NCBI RefSeq assembly: GCF_002939865.1
Contig: NZ_MDEE01000008.1
Span: forward strand, 1-64,000
Origin: Xanthomonas dyei
Lineage (GTDB): Bacteria > Pseudomonadota > Gammaproteobacteria > Xanthomonadales > Xanthomonadaceae
Length of the DNA stretch: 64,000 nt
Direction of reading: 5' to 3'
Shown: one piece after another, positions 31,961-40,381 of the stretch
Position numbering within the stretch: the first letter of the stretch is position 1
Layout: every line of letters starts with the position of its first letter
Notes under the pieces: generated by a model
Database searches by the model: none
What the model was told of the DNA's origin: nothing
What the model saw: the letters and a program-made list of their open reading frames with translations, nothing else
Program-made: the position numbers and the translations under genes

Positions 31961-33226
31961 TCATGGCGTCGTCTCCGCCGTGACCACGAACGGTTGCCCG
32001 GTCAGCCGCTGGATTTCGATCAATGCGCTCTGCGCTTCCACGGCGGCAGCGAGTTGCTGCTGCCGTGCATCGCTGCGCTGCGCCTGCAGCTGCGCCCAAT
32101 CCAGATAACTGGTGGCTCCGGCGCGGTAAGCCCGCTCTGCAGCGGTATCGGCGCGTGCCAGCGCGGGCAGCACCTCCTCGCGCATGCGCGCCACTTCCAG
32201 CTGGCCGGCGCGGTAACGCCCATGCGCATCGGCCAAGGTGGCGTACAGCTGCAAGGCCTGCGATTGGCGTTCGATGTCCAGCAGCGATAGCTCGGCCTGC
32301 GCGGCGCGGATGTCCGGCTGCGCGCGACCGGCGCTGCCCAGTGCGAGCGACACACTGCCGACCAGCGCGGTGGCGTTGTTGCCTTCGAGCCGGCGCACAC
32401 CTACTTGCCAGTCCAGGTCCGGGCTGGCCTGGCTGCGGGCCAGCTGCAGCCGCGCATCACGCAGGCGCTGCTCGTTGTTCAAGCGCGCCAGCTCCGGTGT
32501 GCTGTCGAGTAACTGCGCCAGCACCTCGAACTCCGGGATGGCCGGCAGCTGCAAGGCATCGCCGCTGATCTGGTCGGCCTCGATGCTGCGCGCGCCCCAT
32601 AGCAACGCCAGTTGCCGACGTGCCGCGGCCACCTCCAGCTGCGCGCGGTCGCGGTCCAGTTCCGCACGCGCCTGCAGGGCCTGTGCGGTGAGCAGGACCG
32701 ATTCGGGCGATGCGCCGGCCTGCAGCCGCTGGCGGGCGGCGGCCACGGTGCGTTGGCGCTGCGCCAGGGTTTCCAGCGCGATGGTGTGGCGCTGGCGGGC
32801 GGCGGTAGTGGCCAGATAGCGCCGCGCCACGTCGGCCAGCACGTCCAACCGCGCGATGGCACGTTGCGGAGCCAGCGCATCGATGCGCGCCTGCGCCAGG
32901 GTGCGGCGCGCATCCAGCTTGCCGCCGCGTTCGAGCACGCTGGCCAGGGTGACGGTGAGTTCGGCCTGGTCCAGCGCGCGGGTCGGCCCGCTGCCGAATA
33001 CGTTTTCGATCTCCGCGCCGATGCGCAACGGCGGGCGCAACGCATCGCGCTGCGCCTCGGCGGTGAGCACGGCCTGCTGGCCGTCGGCCAGACGTAGATC
33101 GGGGTGCTTGGCAGCGACGCGCGCGATGGCGTCGTCCAACGTAAGCACGGTTTGGGGCGGTACGTCCTGCGCCATGGCGCACGGCACGACCGCGAAGGCG
33201 GCAAGTGCCGCCAGTCGCAACCACAT
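31961..33226 (-). CDS. czcC: Heavy-metal efflux outer-membrane channel CzcC
   Basis: A 421-aa TolC-like outer-membrane factor. A signal peptide opens it (MWLRLAALAAFAVVPCAMAQ), followed by LTLDDAIARVAAKHPDLR, the usual start of the OEP repeat, and long amphipathic helices (ALRPPLRIGAEIENVFGSG; AELSLLDIERQSQALQLYAT). It exports metal ions received from CzcB/CzcA. Start at 33226 is at the expected position of the signal peptide. Gaps to the neighbours are 56 nt to the small upstream protein gene and 194 nt to czcB. Confidence 0.93.
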   Translation of the reverse strand: MWLRLAALAAFAVVPCAMAQDVPPQTVLTLDDAIARVAAKHPDLRLADGQQAVLTAEAQRDALRPPLRIGAEIENVFGSGPTRALDQAELTVTLASVLERGGKLDARRTLAQARIDALAPQRAIARLDVLADVARRYLATTAARQRHTIALETLAQRQRTVAAARQRLQAGASPESVLLTAQALQARAELDRDRAQLEVAAARRQLALLWGARSIEADQISGDALQLPAIPEFEVLAQLLDSTPELARLNNEQRLRDARLQLARSQASPDLDWQVGVRRLEGNNATALVGSVSLALGSAGRAQPDIRAAQAELSLLDIERQSQALQLYATLADAHGRYRAGQLEVARMREEVLPALARADTAAERAYRAGATSYLDWAQLQAQRSDARQQQLAAAVEAQSALIEIQRLTGQPFVVTAETTP

Positions 33227-33282
33227 GAGGGTATCTCCGCGAATCGGGATCGATGGACAGGCCGGCAGCCGCCGGCAAGGCA

Positions 33283-33666
33283 TCAGGCCGCGATCGGGGG
33301 CCGCAGCAAGGTATCGATCAGATGCGAACGGTAGTCGGAGGTCAGCGCGGCCGGCTGCGCGTGTGCGCGCATCGGCAGTGGACCCCAGGCGATGGCAGGC
33401 AGCATCGCCGGGCTATGCCCATGGCAGTAACCGCTGTGCATCAACGCATGCAGCAGGCCAGCACCATCGCGCTCGCCGGCATCGTCTTCATCGGCGCCGT
33501 CGTGGCCGTGCGGCGCGCTGTCGTCCAGATGCGCCTGGTCGTGCGCCAGCGCATGCACATCGCCCAGTGCACAGGCAACCGGCGCGACCAGCACGCCCAT
33601 GACCAGCACCGCCAACGCCATCAGGCGCAGCAGAGGGTGCAACAGGCGGGCGCGGCGAAGCAACAT
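33283..33666 (-). CDS. Small His-rich exported protein, czcI-like
   Basis: A 127-aa protein at the head of the czcCBA operon. It has an N-terminal hydrophobic segment (MALAVLVMGVLVAPVACALG) and a His/Asp-rich middle (DVHALAHDQAHLDD, HGHDGADEDDAG, ALMHSGYCHGHSPAM). Its place and composition resemble CzcI, a periplasmic metal-binding regulator of czc operons; sequence identity to CzcI was not tested. ATG at 33666 preferred; 42 nt of extra frame upstream lack a ribosome-binding site. The 150-bp repeat starts only 49 nt before it, so that repeat lies in the promoter region. Confidence 0.7.
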   Translation of the reverse strand: MLLRRARLLHPLLRLMALAVLVMGVLVAPVACALGDVHALAHDQAHLDDSAPHGHDGADEDDAGERDGAGLLHALMHSGYCHGHSPAMLPAIAWGPLPMRAHAQPAALTSDYRSHLIDTLLRPPIAA

Positions 33667-33714
33667 GGGGCGCAGCGTATCGGGGCCAGGGTAGTTACAC
33701 AATCGCATGCACGG

Positions 33715-33864
33715 CTAAGAGCGGCCAACAGCACCACTGCGCGGCCGCCAGGCGGGTGCGGTCGGTGCTCGGTGCGGCATGTACCACTCCTACACTCCGG
33801 TTCTGAGCGCGCCACCCGCACTCACCTAACGACCGCTTCGCTACGTTTTGTTAGCCGCTCTTAG
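33715..33864. mobile_element. 150-bp MITE-like element, copy 1
   Basis: A 150-bp sequence bounded by inverted ends: ctaagagcggccaaca at the left and ttgttagccgctcttag at the right, complementary over 16 positions with one mismatch. Its reverse complement is closely similar along its whole length to 48689-48838 and more distantly to 40193-40327 (shared blocks include gtacatgccg, cgagcaccg, cctggcggccgcgcag and cgcgctcagaacc). It has no ORF of its own. A miniature inverted-repeat element or a structured ncRNA-type repeat are both possible. Confidence 0.7.
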
Positions 33865-33898
33865 TTGGAAGCTCAGGGCAGAGCCTTGGTGGGCCGAG

Positions 33899-34006
33899 GG
33901 TGCGGTGCCCTCACCGCTCGCGGGACACGCCGTGAACCCGTCCCTGGGGGCTCGGTGGCGGCATCCATGCCGCCAACGGTCCCGCAAGCGGCGGGGACAC
34001 CGCACC
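33899..34006. repeat. Branched palindrome, copy 1
   Basis: A 108-nt palindrome: ggtgcggtgccctcaccgct pairs with agcggcggggacaccgcacc at the outer ends (a few mismatches), and an inner perfect hairpin tggcggcat / atgccgcca sits inside. The core ggacacgccgtgaacccgtc links it to the second copy at 34139-34240, which is in the opposite orientation. No gene is seen here. Confidence 0.75.
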
Positions 34007-34138
34007 AGAACGTTGGTCGGTGGTCGCGTAAAAGCCGCTTGTAGCGCGCTGCACATCAAACATTGCGCCGGCGCGTCACGATCCGACAACGCGCATCAAG
34101 CACTGCTCCTACCGTTCATACCGACCATGTCCACTGGT

Positions 34139-34240
34139 CCTTGCCCGCCCACCGTCGCGGGACCTTACGCGGCATGGATGCCGCGTAAGAGCCTCCAGGG
34201 ACGGATTCACGGTGTGTCCCGTGATGGTGGGCGGGCAAGG
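34139..34240. repeat. Branched palindrome, copy 2
   Basis: A 102-nt palindrome: ccttgcccgcccaccgtcgc at the left and its complement gatggtgggcgggcaagg at the right (about 22 of 24 positions), plus an inner perfect 12-bp hairpin cttacgcggcat / atgccgcgtaag. Between the two is ggacggattcacggtgtgtc, the reverse of the core in copy 1. It lies 80 nt from the stop of the DUF885 gene. Confidence 0.75.
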
Positions 34241-34320
34241 GCCCTGCAGCCCAACCACAGATCAGACGCTCTACAGGTGGTCCTGTCCGCCGCTCCAAGT
34301 GCTCCCAGTGCTCCTAGCCA

Positions 34321-36132
34321 TCACGGCGCCACGGTGCGGACCCGCTTGGCATCGGCCGGGCGCGCCTTGCTCTGGGCGATAAACGCACGCACCTGCTGCT
34401 CCAGCACCGGCAGGGTGACCGAGCCCTGCTTCAGCACCACGTCGTGGAAGGCCTTGATGTCGAAGCGCTCGCCCAGCTCCTGTTCGGCCTCGGCGCGCAG
34501 CTTGACGATGGTGATCTCGCCCAGCTTGTAGCTCAGCGCCTGGCCGGGCCAGGAGATGTAGCGGTCCACTTCGGTGGTGACTTCATGCTCGCTGAGCGCG
34601 GTGCGGTCGCGCAGATAGGCCAGCGCCTGCTCGCGGGTCCAGCCGTCGTGGTGTACGCCGGTGTCGATCACCAGCCGGCAGGCGCGCCACATTTCGTAGG
34701 TGAGCCGGCCGAATTCCTCGTACGGGGTCTCGTAGATGCCCATCTCCTGGCCGAGTTTTTCGGTGTACAGCGCCCAGCCTTCGCCATAGGCGGAAATGTA
34801 GTTTTCGCGCCGGAATGCCGGCTGCTCGCCCTGCTCCAATGCGAGCGAGCCCTGCAAGGAATGGCCGGGCGAAGACTCGTGCAAGGTCAGCGCCGGCAGG
34901 TTGTACAGCGGCCGCGACGGCAGGTTGTAGGTGTTGACCCAGTAAGTCGTGGCGCCGCCGCGCCCGGCGGTCCAGAACGGCGCGATATCGGCCGGCACCG
35001 GCTTGATGGTGAAGCGCCCGCGCGGCAATGTGCCGATGAACTTGCCCACCTGCCCGTCCACGCGCTTGGAGATCCATGCGGCGCGATCGAGCAGCTCCTG
35101 CGGGGTCTTGGCGTAGAACTGCGGGTCGGTGCGCAGGAAGCTGAGGAACTGCGCGAAGCTGCCCTTGAACCCCACCTGCTGGATGATGGCGTTCATCTGG
35201 GTCTGGATGCGCGCCACCTCGTCCAGGCCGATCTGGTGGATCTGCTCGGGCGTCAATTCCAGCGTGGTGTATTCGCGGATCTGCTGACGATAAAACGCCT
35301 TGCCATCGGGCAGCGCTTCGGCGGCCAAAGTAGTGCGCGCCTTGGGCATGTAGTCGGTGCGGAAAAAGGTCAGCAACTTGGCGTAGGCCGGAAGCACCGC
35401 GCCGCTGACCGCAGTCTTGGCCTGCGCACGCAACTGCGCCTGCTCGGCGGCCGGGATCTGCGCCGGCAGTTGCTTGAACGGCGCGTAGAAGGTGGACTCG
35501 GTGGGGTCCTTGACCTCGGCGACGGTGGCGATGGAGACATCGCGCCCGTCCAGCACCGCGCGCGGCACGCTGAAGCCGCGCGCCAGCCCGGTGCGCATGT
35601 TGACGATCTGCTGGTCGAAATAGCGCGGCACATCGTTCAAGCGCGCGATATAGGCACGGTACTCGGCGGCGGTCTTCATTGGCCGCTGCGCCATGAAGCC
35701 CAGGTTGGACCAGAACGAGCTGTCGGAATTGAACGGCATCTCGTACAGCCGCAGACGCACTTCGGCCGCGAGGTTTTCCACCTGCGGGCGATAGATCGCA
35801 AGGTTGACCTGGTTGGCGGACGAGAGCTGCTTGGGGTCGATGCCGTCGAGCTGCTTGAGCACACCCTCCCACACTGCTAGACGCGCCTGCTGCGCGGTCG
35901 CGCCGACGTCCGGCAGCTTGGTGTTGTCGCCGGTGGTGTCGGTGTCTTCATCGGCCTGGCCGGTTTCGGCCTGACGCCATGCCCACTCTTTTTCGTAGAT
36001 CGCGCGGAAGCGCGCGTCGGCAGGTGCTTCGGCAGTCAGCGTGGCCGGAGCGGCGACGGGCGGAGCGGCGACAGCGCCGAAGGACAGGCCCAGCAGGGCG
36101 AGCGAGAGTGCAGCGGCGAGAGGAGAGGTCAC
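34321..36132 (-). CDS. DUF885 family exported protein, metallopeptidase-like
   Basis: A 603-aa exported protein. A signal peptide opens it (ALSLALLGLSFGAVAAP). The DUF885 domain contains the HESSPGHSLQ motif (HExxPGH) near residue 430 and YGEGWALYTEKLGQE about 30 residues later, a pattern that resembles a zinc-metallopeptidase site with a distal Glu. The function of the family is not settled; peptidase activity is inferred from the motif. The start codon is GTG at 36132. It stands alone, between the czc-side repeats and rsmG. Confidence 0.85.
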   Translation of the reverse strand: MTSPLAAALSLALLGLSFGAVAAPPVAAPATLTAEAPADARFRAIYEKEWAWRQAETGQADEDTDTTGDNTKLPDVGATAQQARLAVWEGVLKQLDGIDPKQLSSANQVNLAIYRPQVENLAAEVRLRLYEMPFNSDSSFWSNLGFMAQRPMKTAAEYRAYIARLNDVPRYFDQQIVNMRTGLARGFSVPRAVLDGRDVSIATVAEVKDPTESTFYAPFKQLPAQIPAAEQAQLRAQAKTAVSGAVLPAYAKLLTFFRTDYMPKARTTLAAEALPDGKAFYRQQIREYTTLELTPEQIHQIGLDEVARIQTQMNAIIQQVGFKGSFAQFLSFLRTDPQFYAKTPQELLDRAAWISKRVDGQVGKFIGTLPRGRFTIKPVPADIAPFWTAGRGGATTYWVNTYNLPSRPLYNLPALTLHESSPGHSLQGSLALEQGEQPAFRRENYISAYGEGWALYTEKLGQEMGIYETPYEEFGRLTYEMWRACRLVIDTGVHHDGWTREQALAYLRDRTALSEHEVTTEVDRYISWPGQALSYKLGEITIVKLRAEAEQELGERFDIKAFHDVVLKQGSVTLPVLEQQVRAFIAQSKARPADAKRVRTVAP

Positions 36133-36302
36133 GTGCGGAGAGCCTGATCTGGAGCGAACGCCCGATCATGGCAGCCCCCGGGAGCGCTGCCATGGGCCGG
36201 AAGTCCCAACGCGGGCCGGCGCACGGGTGTGGCTGGAGTATCGGCGGCTGGATTGATATGGCGGGGCGAGTCAGGGACTGCCCCCATCCGCCCTGCGGGC
36301 AC

Positions 36303-36324
36303 CTTCCCCCGTAGGCGGGGGAAG
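36303..36324. repeat. cttcccccg hairpin repeat, copy 3
   Basis: Stem cttcccccg / cgggggaag with tagg loop, preceded by catccgccctgcgggcac, the same architecture as the copies at 17268 and 25476. Part of the 360-nt gap (36133-36492) between the DUF885 gene and rsmG, which holds no gene. Confidence 0.65.
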
Positions 36325-36427
36325 AGACGTGGTGGGCTTGTCAGAAGCCGGTCGTCACCTCTTCGCCGGAGGTAAAGGTTCGCCGGAGGTAAAGGACGTG
36401 ACGCGCTTGGCGAGGGCAGTATCGCCC

Positions 36428-36450
36428 CCTCTCCCGCTTGCGGGAAAGGG
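36428..36450. repeat. cctctcccgc hairpin repeat, copy 4
   Basis: Imperfect hairpin cctctcccgcttgcgggaaagg followed by gtcggggtgaggg, a fourth member of the same family, 42 nt beyond the rsmG stop on the minus strand. It may serve as the rsmG terminator. Confidence 0.55.
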
Positions 36451-36492
36451 TCGGGGTGAGGGCCGCTCGAGGCAGATAAACGTGGCTTCGGC

Positions 36493-37131
36493 TCAGGCCT
36501 TACGCACTACCACCAGATGCCGTTCGCCATCCAGGCCAGGCACCTGCAGCGGGTGTACCTCGGCCAGCGTCCAGCCGGCCGGGAGCGCGGCGATTTCCTC
36601 GTGCGGGTAGACCCCCTTCATCGCCAGCAGGCTGCCGCCCGGGCGCAGCAGGTGACCACCGACGTCGATGATGCCGGCCAACGTATCCAGCGCGCGGGCG
36701 GTGAGGTGGTCGTAGGCGGCCTGCTCATCCAGCGCTTCGGCGCGCGACTCGGCCACGCGCGCATTGCCCAGCGCCAGGTGACGCAAGGCCTCGCGCATGA
36801 AGCGCGCCTTCTTGCCGTTGCTTTCCACCAGGGTCACCTGCAGCTGCGGGCGGGTGATCGCCAGCGGGATACCGGGCAGGCCGGGGCCGGTGCCCAGATC
36901 GGCCAGGGTACCGCTGGCGATGTACGGCTGCATGGCCAGCGAATCGAGCAGATGGCGGGTGACCATCTCGCGCGGGTCGCGCACGGCGGTGAGGTTGTAG
37001 GTCTTGTTCCAGCGCACCAGCAGCGTGAGATAGCGCAGCAACGGCGCGGCGAAATCCGCATTCAGGGATTGGGCCTGCAGGCCATGCGCCAGCGCGGCGG
37101 AGACATCGGGGGGAAGTGCGGCATCGTTCAT
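36493..37131 (-). CDS. rsmG: 16S rRNA (guanine-527-N7)-methyltransferase RsmG
   Basis: A 212-aa methyltransferase (GidB) that methylates G527 of 16S r[26 protein letters not shown], the SAM site [15 protein letters not shown] (residues about 77-91), [16 protein letters not shown] and the [11 protein letters not shown] region are all as in RsmG. ATG at 37131 is the family start; the open frame that runs back to 37599 passes through a heptanucleotide repeat and is not genuine. The VNTR begins 38 nt before this start and could tune its promoter. Confidence 0.96.
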   Translation of the reverse strand: MNDAALPPDVSAALAHGLQAQSLNADFAAPLLRYLTLLVRWNKTYNLTAVRDPREMVTRHLLDSLAMQPYIASGTLADLGTGPGLPGIPLAITRPQLQVTLVESNGKKARFMREALRHLALGNARVAESRAEALDEQAAYDHLTARALDTLAGIIDVGGHLLRPGGSLLAMKGVYPHEEIAALPAGWTLAEVHPLQVPGLDGERHLVVVRKA

Positions 37132-37168
37132 GCCGCGATTATCGCAGGTGGGCGTGGCGTGGCGTGGC

Positions 37169-37258
37169 GGGATTGGGGATTGGGGATTGGGGATTGGGGA
37201 TTGGGGATTGGGGATTGGGGATTGGGAAGCGGGAAGCGGGAAGCGGGAAGCGGGAAGC
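37169..37258. repeat. Heptanucleotide VNTR: 8x gggattg then 5x gggaagc
   Basis: Eight perfect tandem copies of gggattg (37169-37224) pass straight into five copies of gggaagc (37224-37258), both with a 7-nt period; three copies of ggcgt precede them. It lies between rsmG and phoD. Tandem arrays of this kind change copy number between strains. Confidence 0.95.
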
Positions 37259-37511
37259 GTCGATGCTCGCGGGAATGATCTGAAGCAACCGGAGCGTGCA
37301 TCGACACAATCGGCCGGCGGTTCACCGCATCGGCTGGCGGCCGCGATACGGCGACGCATTGCGAATATCCCGTCCGCCGATGCCGGCGCATCCCTGGCCG
37401 GCATCGGCGTGATCCCGGTCACGCGGCCTGGAGCTGTGCCGTTGCCGGACACGCAGCGGTAAGACAGCGGCGCTACATCTGCAGGCTCCCCCGTTGTGCG
37501 AAGGACACCCC

Positions 37512-39098
37512 ATGACCGCTTCCGATCCCGCGCGCCGCCGCGTGTTGCAAGGTTTGGGCGCCGGGCTGTTGCTGCCGGCCGCCGGCGGTGGGTCTGCACG
37601 CAGCCTGGCCGCGCCCTCCGGGCGACCGATCATCACCGATGGCGTGCAGAGCGGCGATGTGCGCGACGGTCGCGCACTGCTGTGGAGCCGCGCAGACCGC
37701 CCGGCGCGGATGCGGGTGGAATGGGATACGCGGCCCAGCCTGCGCCAGGCGCGCCGCGTGGAGGGAGGCATGGCGGTACCCGCCCACGATTTCACCGCGC
37801 GCGCGGACCTGGGCGGGTTGCCGTGCGATCAGGAAATCTTCTATCGGGTGCGTTTCGAGGACGCCGACAGCGGTGTACTGAGTGCGCCGGTGCATGGCCA
37901 TCTGCGTAGCGCACCACAGACGCGCCGCGATGTGCGTTTTGTCTGGAGCGGCGACACCGTGGGCCAGGGCTTCGGCATCAATCCCGACATCGGCGGCATG
38001 CGCATCTAAAGCGCGATGCGCGCACGCAACCCGGATTTCTTCCTGCATAGCGGCGACACCATCTACGCCGACAGCCCGATCCCGGCCGAACTCACCGTGG
38101 AAGACGGCAAACGCTGGCGCAATCTCACCACCGCGGCCAAGAGCAAGGTGGCCGAAACGCTGGACGAATTTCGCGGCAACTACCGCTACAACCTGCTCGA
38201 CGACCATGTGCGCCGCTTCAATGCCGAGGTGCCGCAACTGTGGCAATGGGACGACCACGAAACCACCAACAACTGGTCGCCCGGCAAGCAACTGGATGCG
38301 CGCTACCAGGTGCGCGACATCGGCGTGCTAGCCACACGTGCGCGCAAGGCGTTCCTGGAATACGCCCCGATGCGCGGGGTGCGCGCCGATGGCAATGGGC
38401 GCATCTATCGCAAGATCGGCTATGGCCCGCTGCTGGATGTATTCGTGTTGGACATGCGCAGTTATCGCGCTGCCAACAGCGACAATCTGCAACCCACGCC
38501 AAGCGCGGACACCGCATTTCTCGGGGTCGAGCAGCTGGCCTGGTTGCAGCGCGAGCTGGCCGGCTCACGCGCGCAGTGGAAGGTGATTGCCGCCGACATG
38601 CCGATCGGTTTGCAGGTCCCCGATGGCGAAGATGGTAACGGGCACCTGCGCTGGGAAGCGATCGCCAACGGCGATGACGGCGCGCCGCGCGGACGCGAGC
38701 AGGAGATCGCCGCGCTGCTACGCTTCATCAGCCGCGCGCGCATCCGCAACACGGTGTGGCTGACGGCCGATGTGCATTATTGCGCCGCGCATTACTACCA
38801 CCCGGACCGCGCGGCGTTTCAGCAGTTCGAGCCGTTCTGGGAATTTGTCGGCGGCCCGCTCAATGCCGGCAGCTTCGGGCCGAATGCGCTGGATGCCACC
38901 TTCGGCCCGACGGTCGTGTTCCAGAAGGCGCCGCCCGCGCCGAACACCTCACCGTTGGCCGGGTATCAGTTCTTCGGCGAGGTGGAGATCGACGGCGCCA
39001 GCGGCGTGTTGACGGTGACCTTGCGCGATCTCGATGGCGTGGCGCAGTTCCGTCAGCCGATCCTGCCGTATGGCGCGGGGCCTCACGCGGCGGGCTGA
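37512..39098 (+). pseudogene. phoD: Alkaline phosphatase D, split by an in-frame stop
   Basis: PhoD-type phosphatases/phosphodiesterases are Tat-exported. The Tat signal is [20 protein letters not shown] (residues 8-27). FVWSGDTVGQGFGINPD, then HSGDTIYADSPI, WQWDDHETTNNW, VFVLDMRSYR and WLTADVHYCAAHYY follow in the family order, with metal-ligand Asp/His motifs intact. A TAA at 38007-38009 (after GGMRI) interrupts the frame, exactly where a Tyr is expected in GGMRIYEAMRA-like sequences; reading resumes in the same frame as SAMRARNPDFFLHSG. A single base change would restore it. It may be a true pseudogene, a sequence error, or a read-through stop. The stop overlaps the PPTase gene by 16 nt tail to tail. 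Confidence 0.9.
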
Positions 39099-39724
39099 GG
39101 ATAGAACGCCAACGCGGCGCGGCAGTCCGGCGCGGCCCACCATTCGTGCAGCTGCCACTGTGCGGCATCACCTAGTTCGGGGTCGCACCACTGCAGGTGC
39201 AATGCGCCATCCGAGTCAACGGCGTACGCAAGCCGATGCAGACCGAACGACAGGCCATGCCCGTAGGCCTTGAGCAAGGCCTCCTTGGCGCACCACAGGC
39301 GGAAAAATAGCGCCTGTTGCGCATCGGCCTCCAGCGCCGCCAGCAACGCCAGTTCGTCCGGATGAAAGAAACGCTGCGCGATGTCCAGCAGGCGCGGGCG
39401 GGCGCGGATGCGTTCCAGATCCACCCCCAGCCGCACGCCGCGGCCCAGCCCGACCAGCAAGTAATCGCCACTGTGGCTCCAGCCGGTATCCCAGTCGGGC
39501 AGCGCCGGCTGCAGCGAAGGGCGACCACGCGCATCGCGCAGCAGCGGCACCGCGGCCGGGTCGATCGCCAGGGCCGGGCCTAGCAGCTGCCGCGCCTGCG
39601 GTTCGCCGCGCTCACCGGGCCGATGCGGGCATAGCCATAGCTGCACCGGGCCATGCTGCCACCCAGCGTGCGCTGTCACGCCGTGCACACCAACCCCAAC
39701 GCTTGGACAGTGCGTGGGTCGCAC
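39083..39724 (-). CDS. 4'-phosphopantetheinyl transferase (Sfp/HetI type)
   Basis: A roughly 200-aa PPTase that loads the phosphopantetheine arm of CoA onto carrier proteins. GVDLERIR (Mg2+ site Asp) and WCAKEALLKAYG (W-x-x-K-E-A-x-x-K) are both present, as is the N-terminal GRPSLQPALPD segment with SHSGDYLLVGL. The start is uncertain: the frame opens at a GTG at 39724, with further GTG codons at 39688 and 39679 and no clear ribosome-binding site. The target synthase is not in the window; xanthomonads use such enzymes for pigment or natural-product pathways. Confidence 0.88.
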   Translation of the reverse strand: MRPTHCPSVGVGVHGVTAHAGWQHGPVQLWLCPHRPGERGEPQARQLLGPALAIDPAAVPLLRDARGRPSLQPALPDWDTGWSHSGDYLLVGLGRGVRLGVDLERIRARPRLLDIAQRFFHPDELALLAALEADAQQALFFRLWCAKEALLKAYGHGLSFGLHRLAYAVDSDGALHLQWCDPELGDAAQWQLHEWWAAPDCRAALAFYPQPAA

Positions 39725-39805
39725 GCGACAGCTGCTTCACGGCGCGCTGCGTCCAATGGCGCGCATGCACCACTCCCGGTGCAAGCGAACGAGGAGATTG
39801 GCACC

Positions 39806-40057
39806 ATGGGCATCATCATCTGGTTGATCATCGGCGGCATCGTGGGTTGGCTGGCCAGCATCATCATGCGTCGCGATGCACAGCAGGGCATCATTCTCAA
39901 TGTGGTGGTCGGCATCGTCGGTGCCATGATCGCCGGCTGGTTCTTAGGCGGCGGCATCAATCAGGCGATCACGCTGATGACCTTTGTCTGGTCGCTGGTG
40001 GGTGCGGTGATTCTGCTGGCCATCGTCAATCTGTTTACCCGTGGCCGGTTGCGCTAA
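39806..40057 (+). CDS. GlsB/YeaQ/YmgE family membrane protein
   Basis: An 83-aa protein of the transglycosylase-associated, GlsB-like family. It is almost entirely hydrophobic with about three membrane helices: IIIWLIIGGIVGWLASIIM, IILNVVVGIVGAMIAGWFLGG, and FVWSLVGAVILLAIVNLF. GAGGAG lies upstream of the ATG. Family members are small stress-linked inner-membrane proteins with no proven catalytic role. It is isolated, divergent from the PPTase gene. Confidence 0.9.
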   Translation: MGIIIWLIIGGIVGWLASIIMRRDAQQGIILNVVVGIVGAMIAGWFLGGGINQAITLMTFVWSLVGAVILLAIVNLFTRGRLR

Positions 40058-40192
40058 CAGCGTCGGACAAACTGGTGGGTGCGGCCGTCAGGTGCATGCG
40101 GATAACACGGCGTCATCTTAGCGTACGCGCGGCATATGCCTCCGGGCATCGGCCGCATCCACCCAGTAGTCTCATGGCTGTTTTGCTGGTCG

Positions 40193-40327
40193 CTTTAAGA
40201 ACGGCTAAAGAGCAGTCGCCGGTGGAGATGGACGGCACGGGAGAACCGCAGCGTACGAGCGGTACATACTGGCTTCGAGCACCGTCCGCGCACCCAACGA
40301 CTACGCGGTCGATTGGTTAGCCGATCT
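40193..40327. repeat. Degenerate copy of the 150-bp MITE-like element, copy 3
   Basis: Left end ctttaagaacggctaaag and right end ggttagccgat are diverged versions of the inverted ends of 33715-33864. Interior matches include gagaaccgcag, ggtacat and cgagcaccgtccgcg. Slightly shorter (about 135 nt). It fills the gap between the GlsB-like and GFA genes. Confidence 0.55.
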
Positions 40328-40346
40328 GAATCGCGCCACATCGGTG

Positions 40347-40380
40347 ACGACACTGCCCGGGCTTGCCCGGGCAGTGTCGT
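40347..40380. terminator. Perfect 16-bp hairpin between convergent genes
   Basis: acgacactgcccgggc, loop tt, gcccgggcagtgtcgt: a perfect 16-bp stem just before the GFA stop. It lies between the plus-strand GlsB gene and the minus-strand GFA gene, so it likely terminates from both sides; only the plus side has a short T-run. Confidence 0.75.
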
Positions 40381-40381
40381 T

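Noticed and set aside
37169-37258. Tandem repeats as a possible CRISPR array
   Set aside because: Units are 7 nt with no spacers; it is a VNTR. The 131-bp units at 58371 also lack spacers.
36493-37599. rsmG with an N-terminal extension of about 156 residues
   Set aside because: The extension translates the 7-nt VNTR (PNPQSPI-type repeats) and precedes the conserved [10 protein letters not shown] start.
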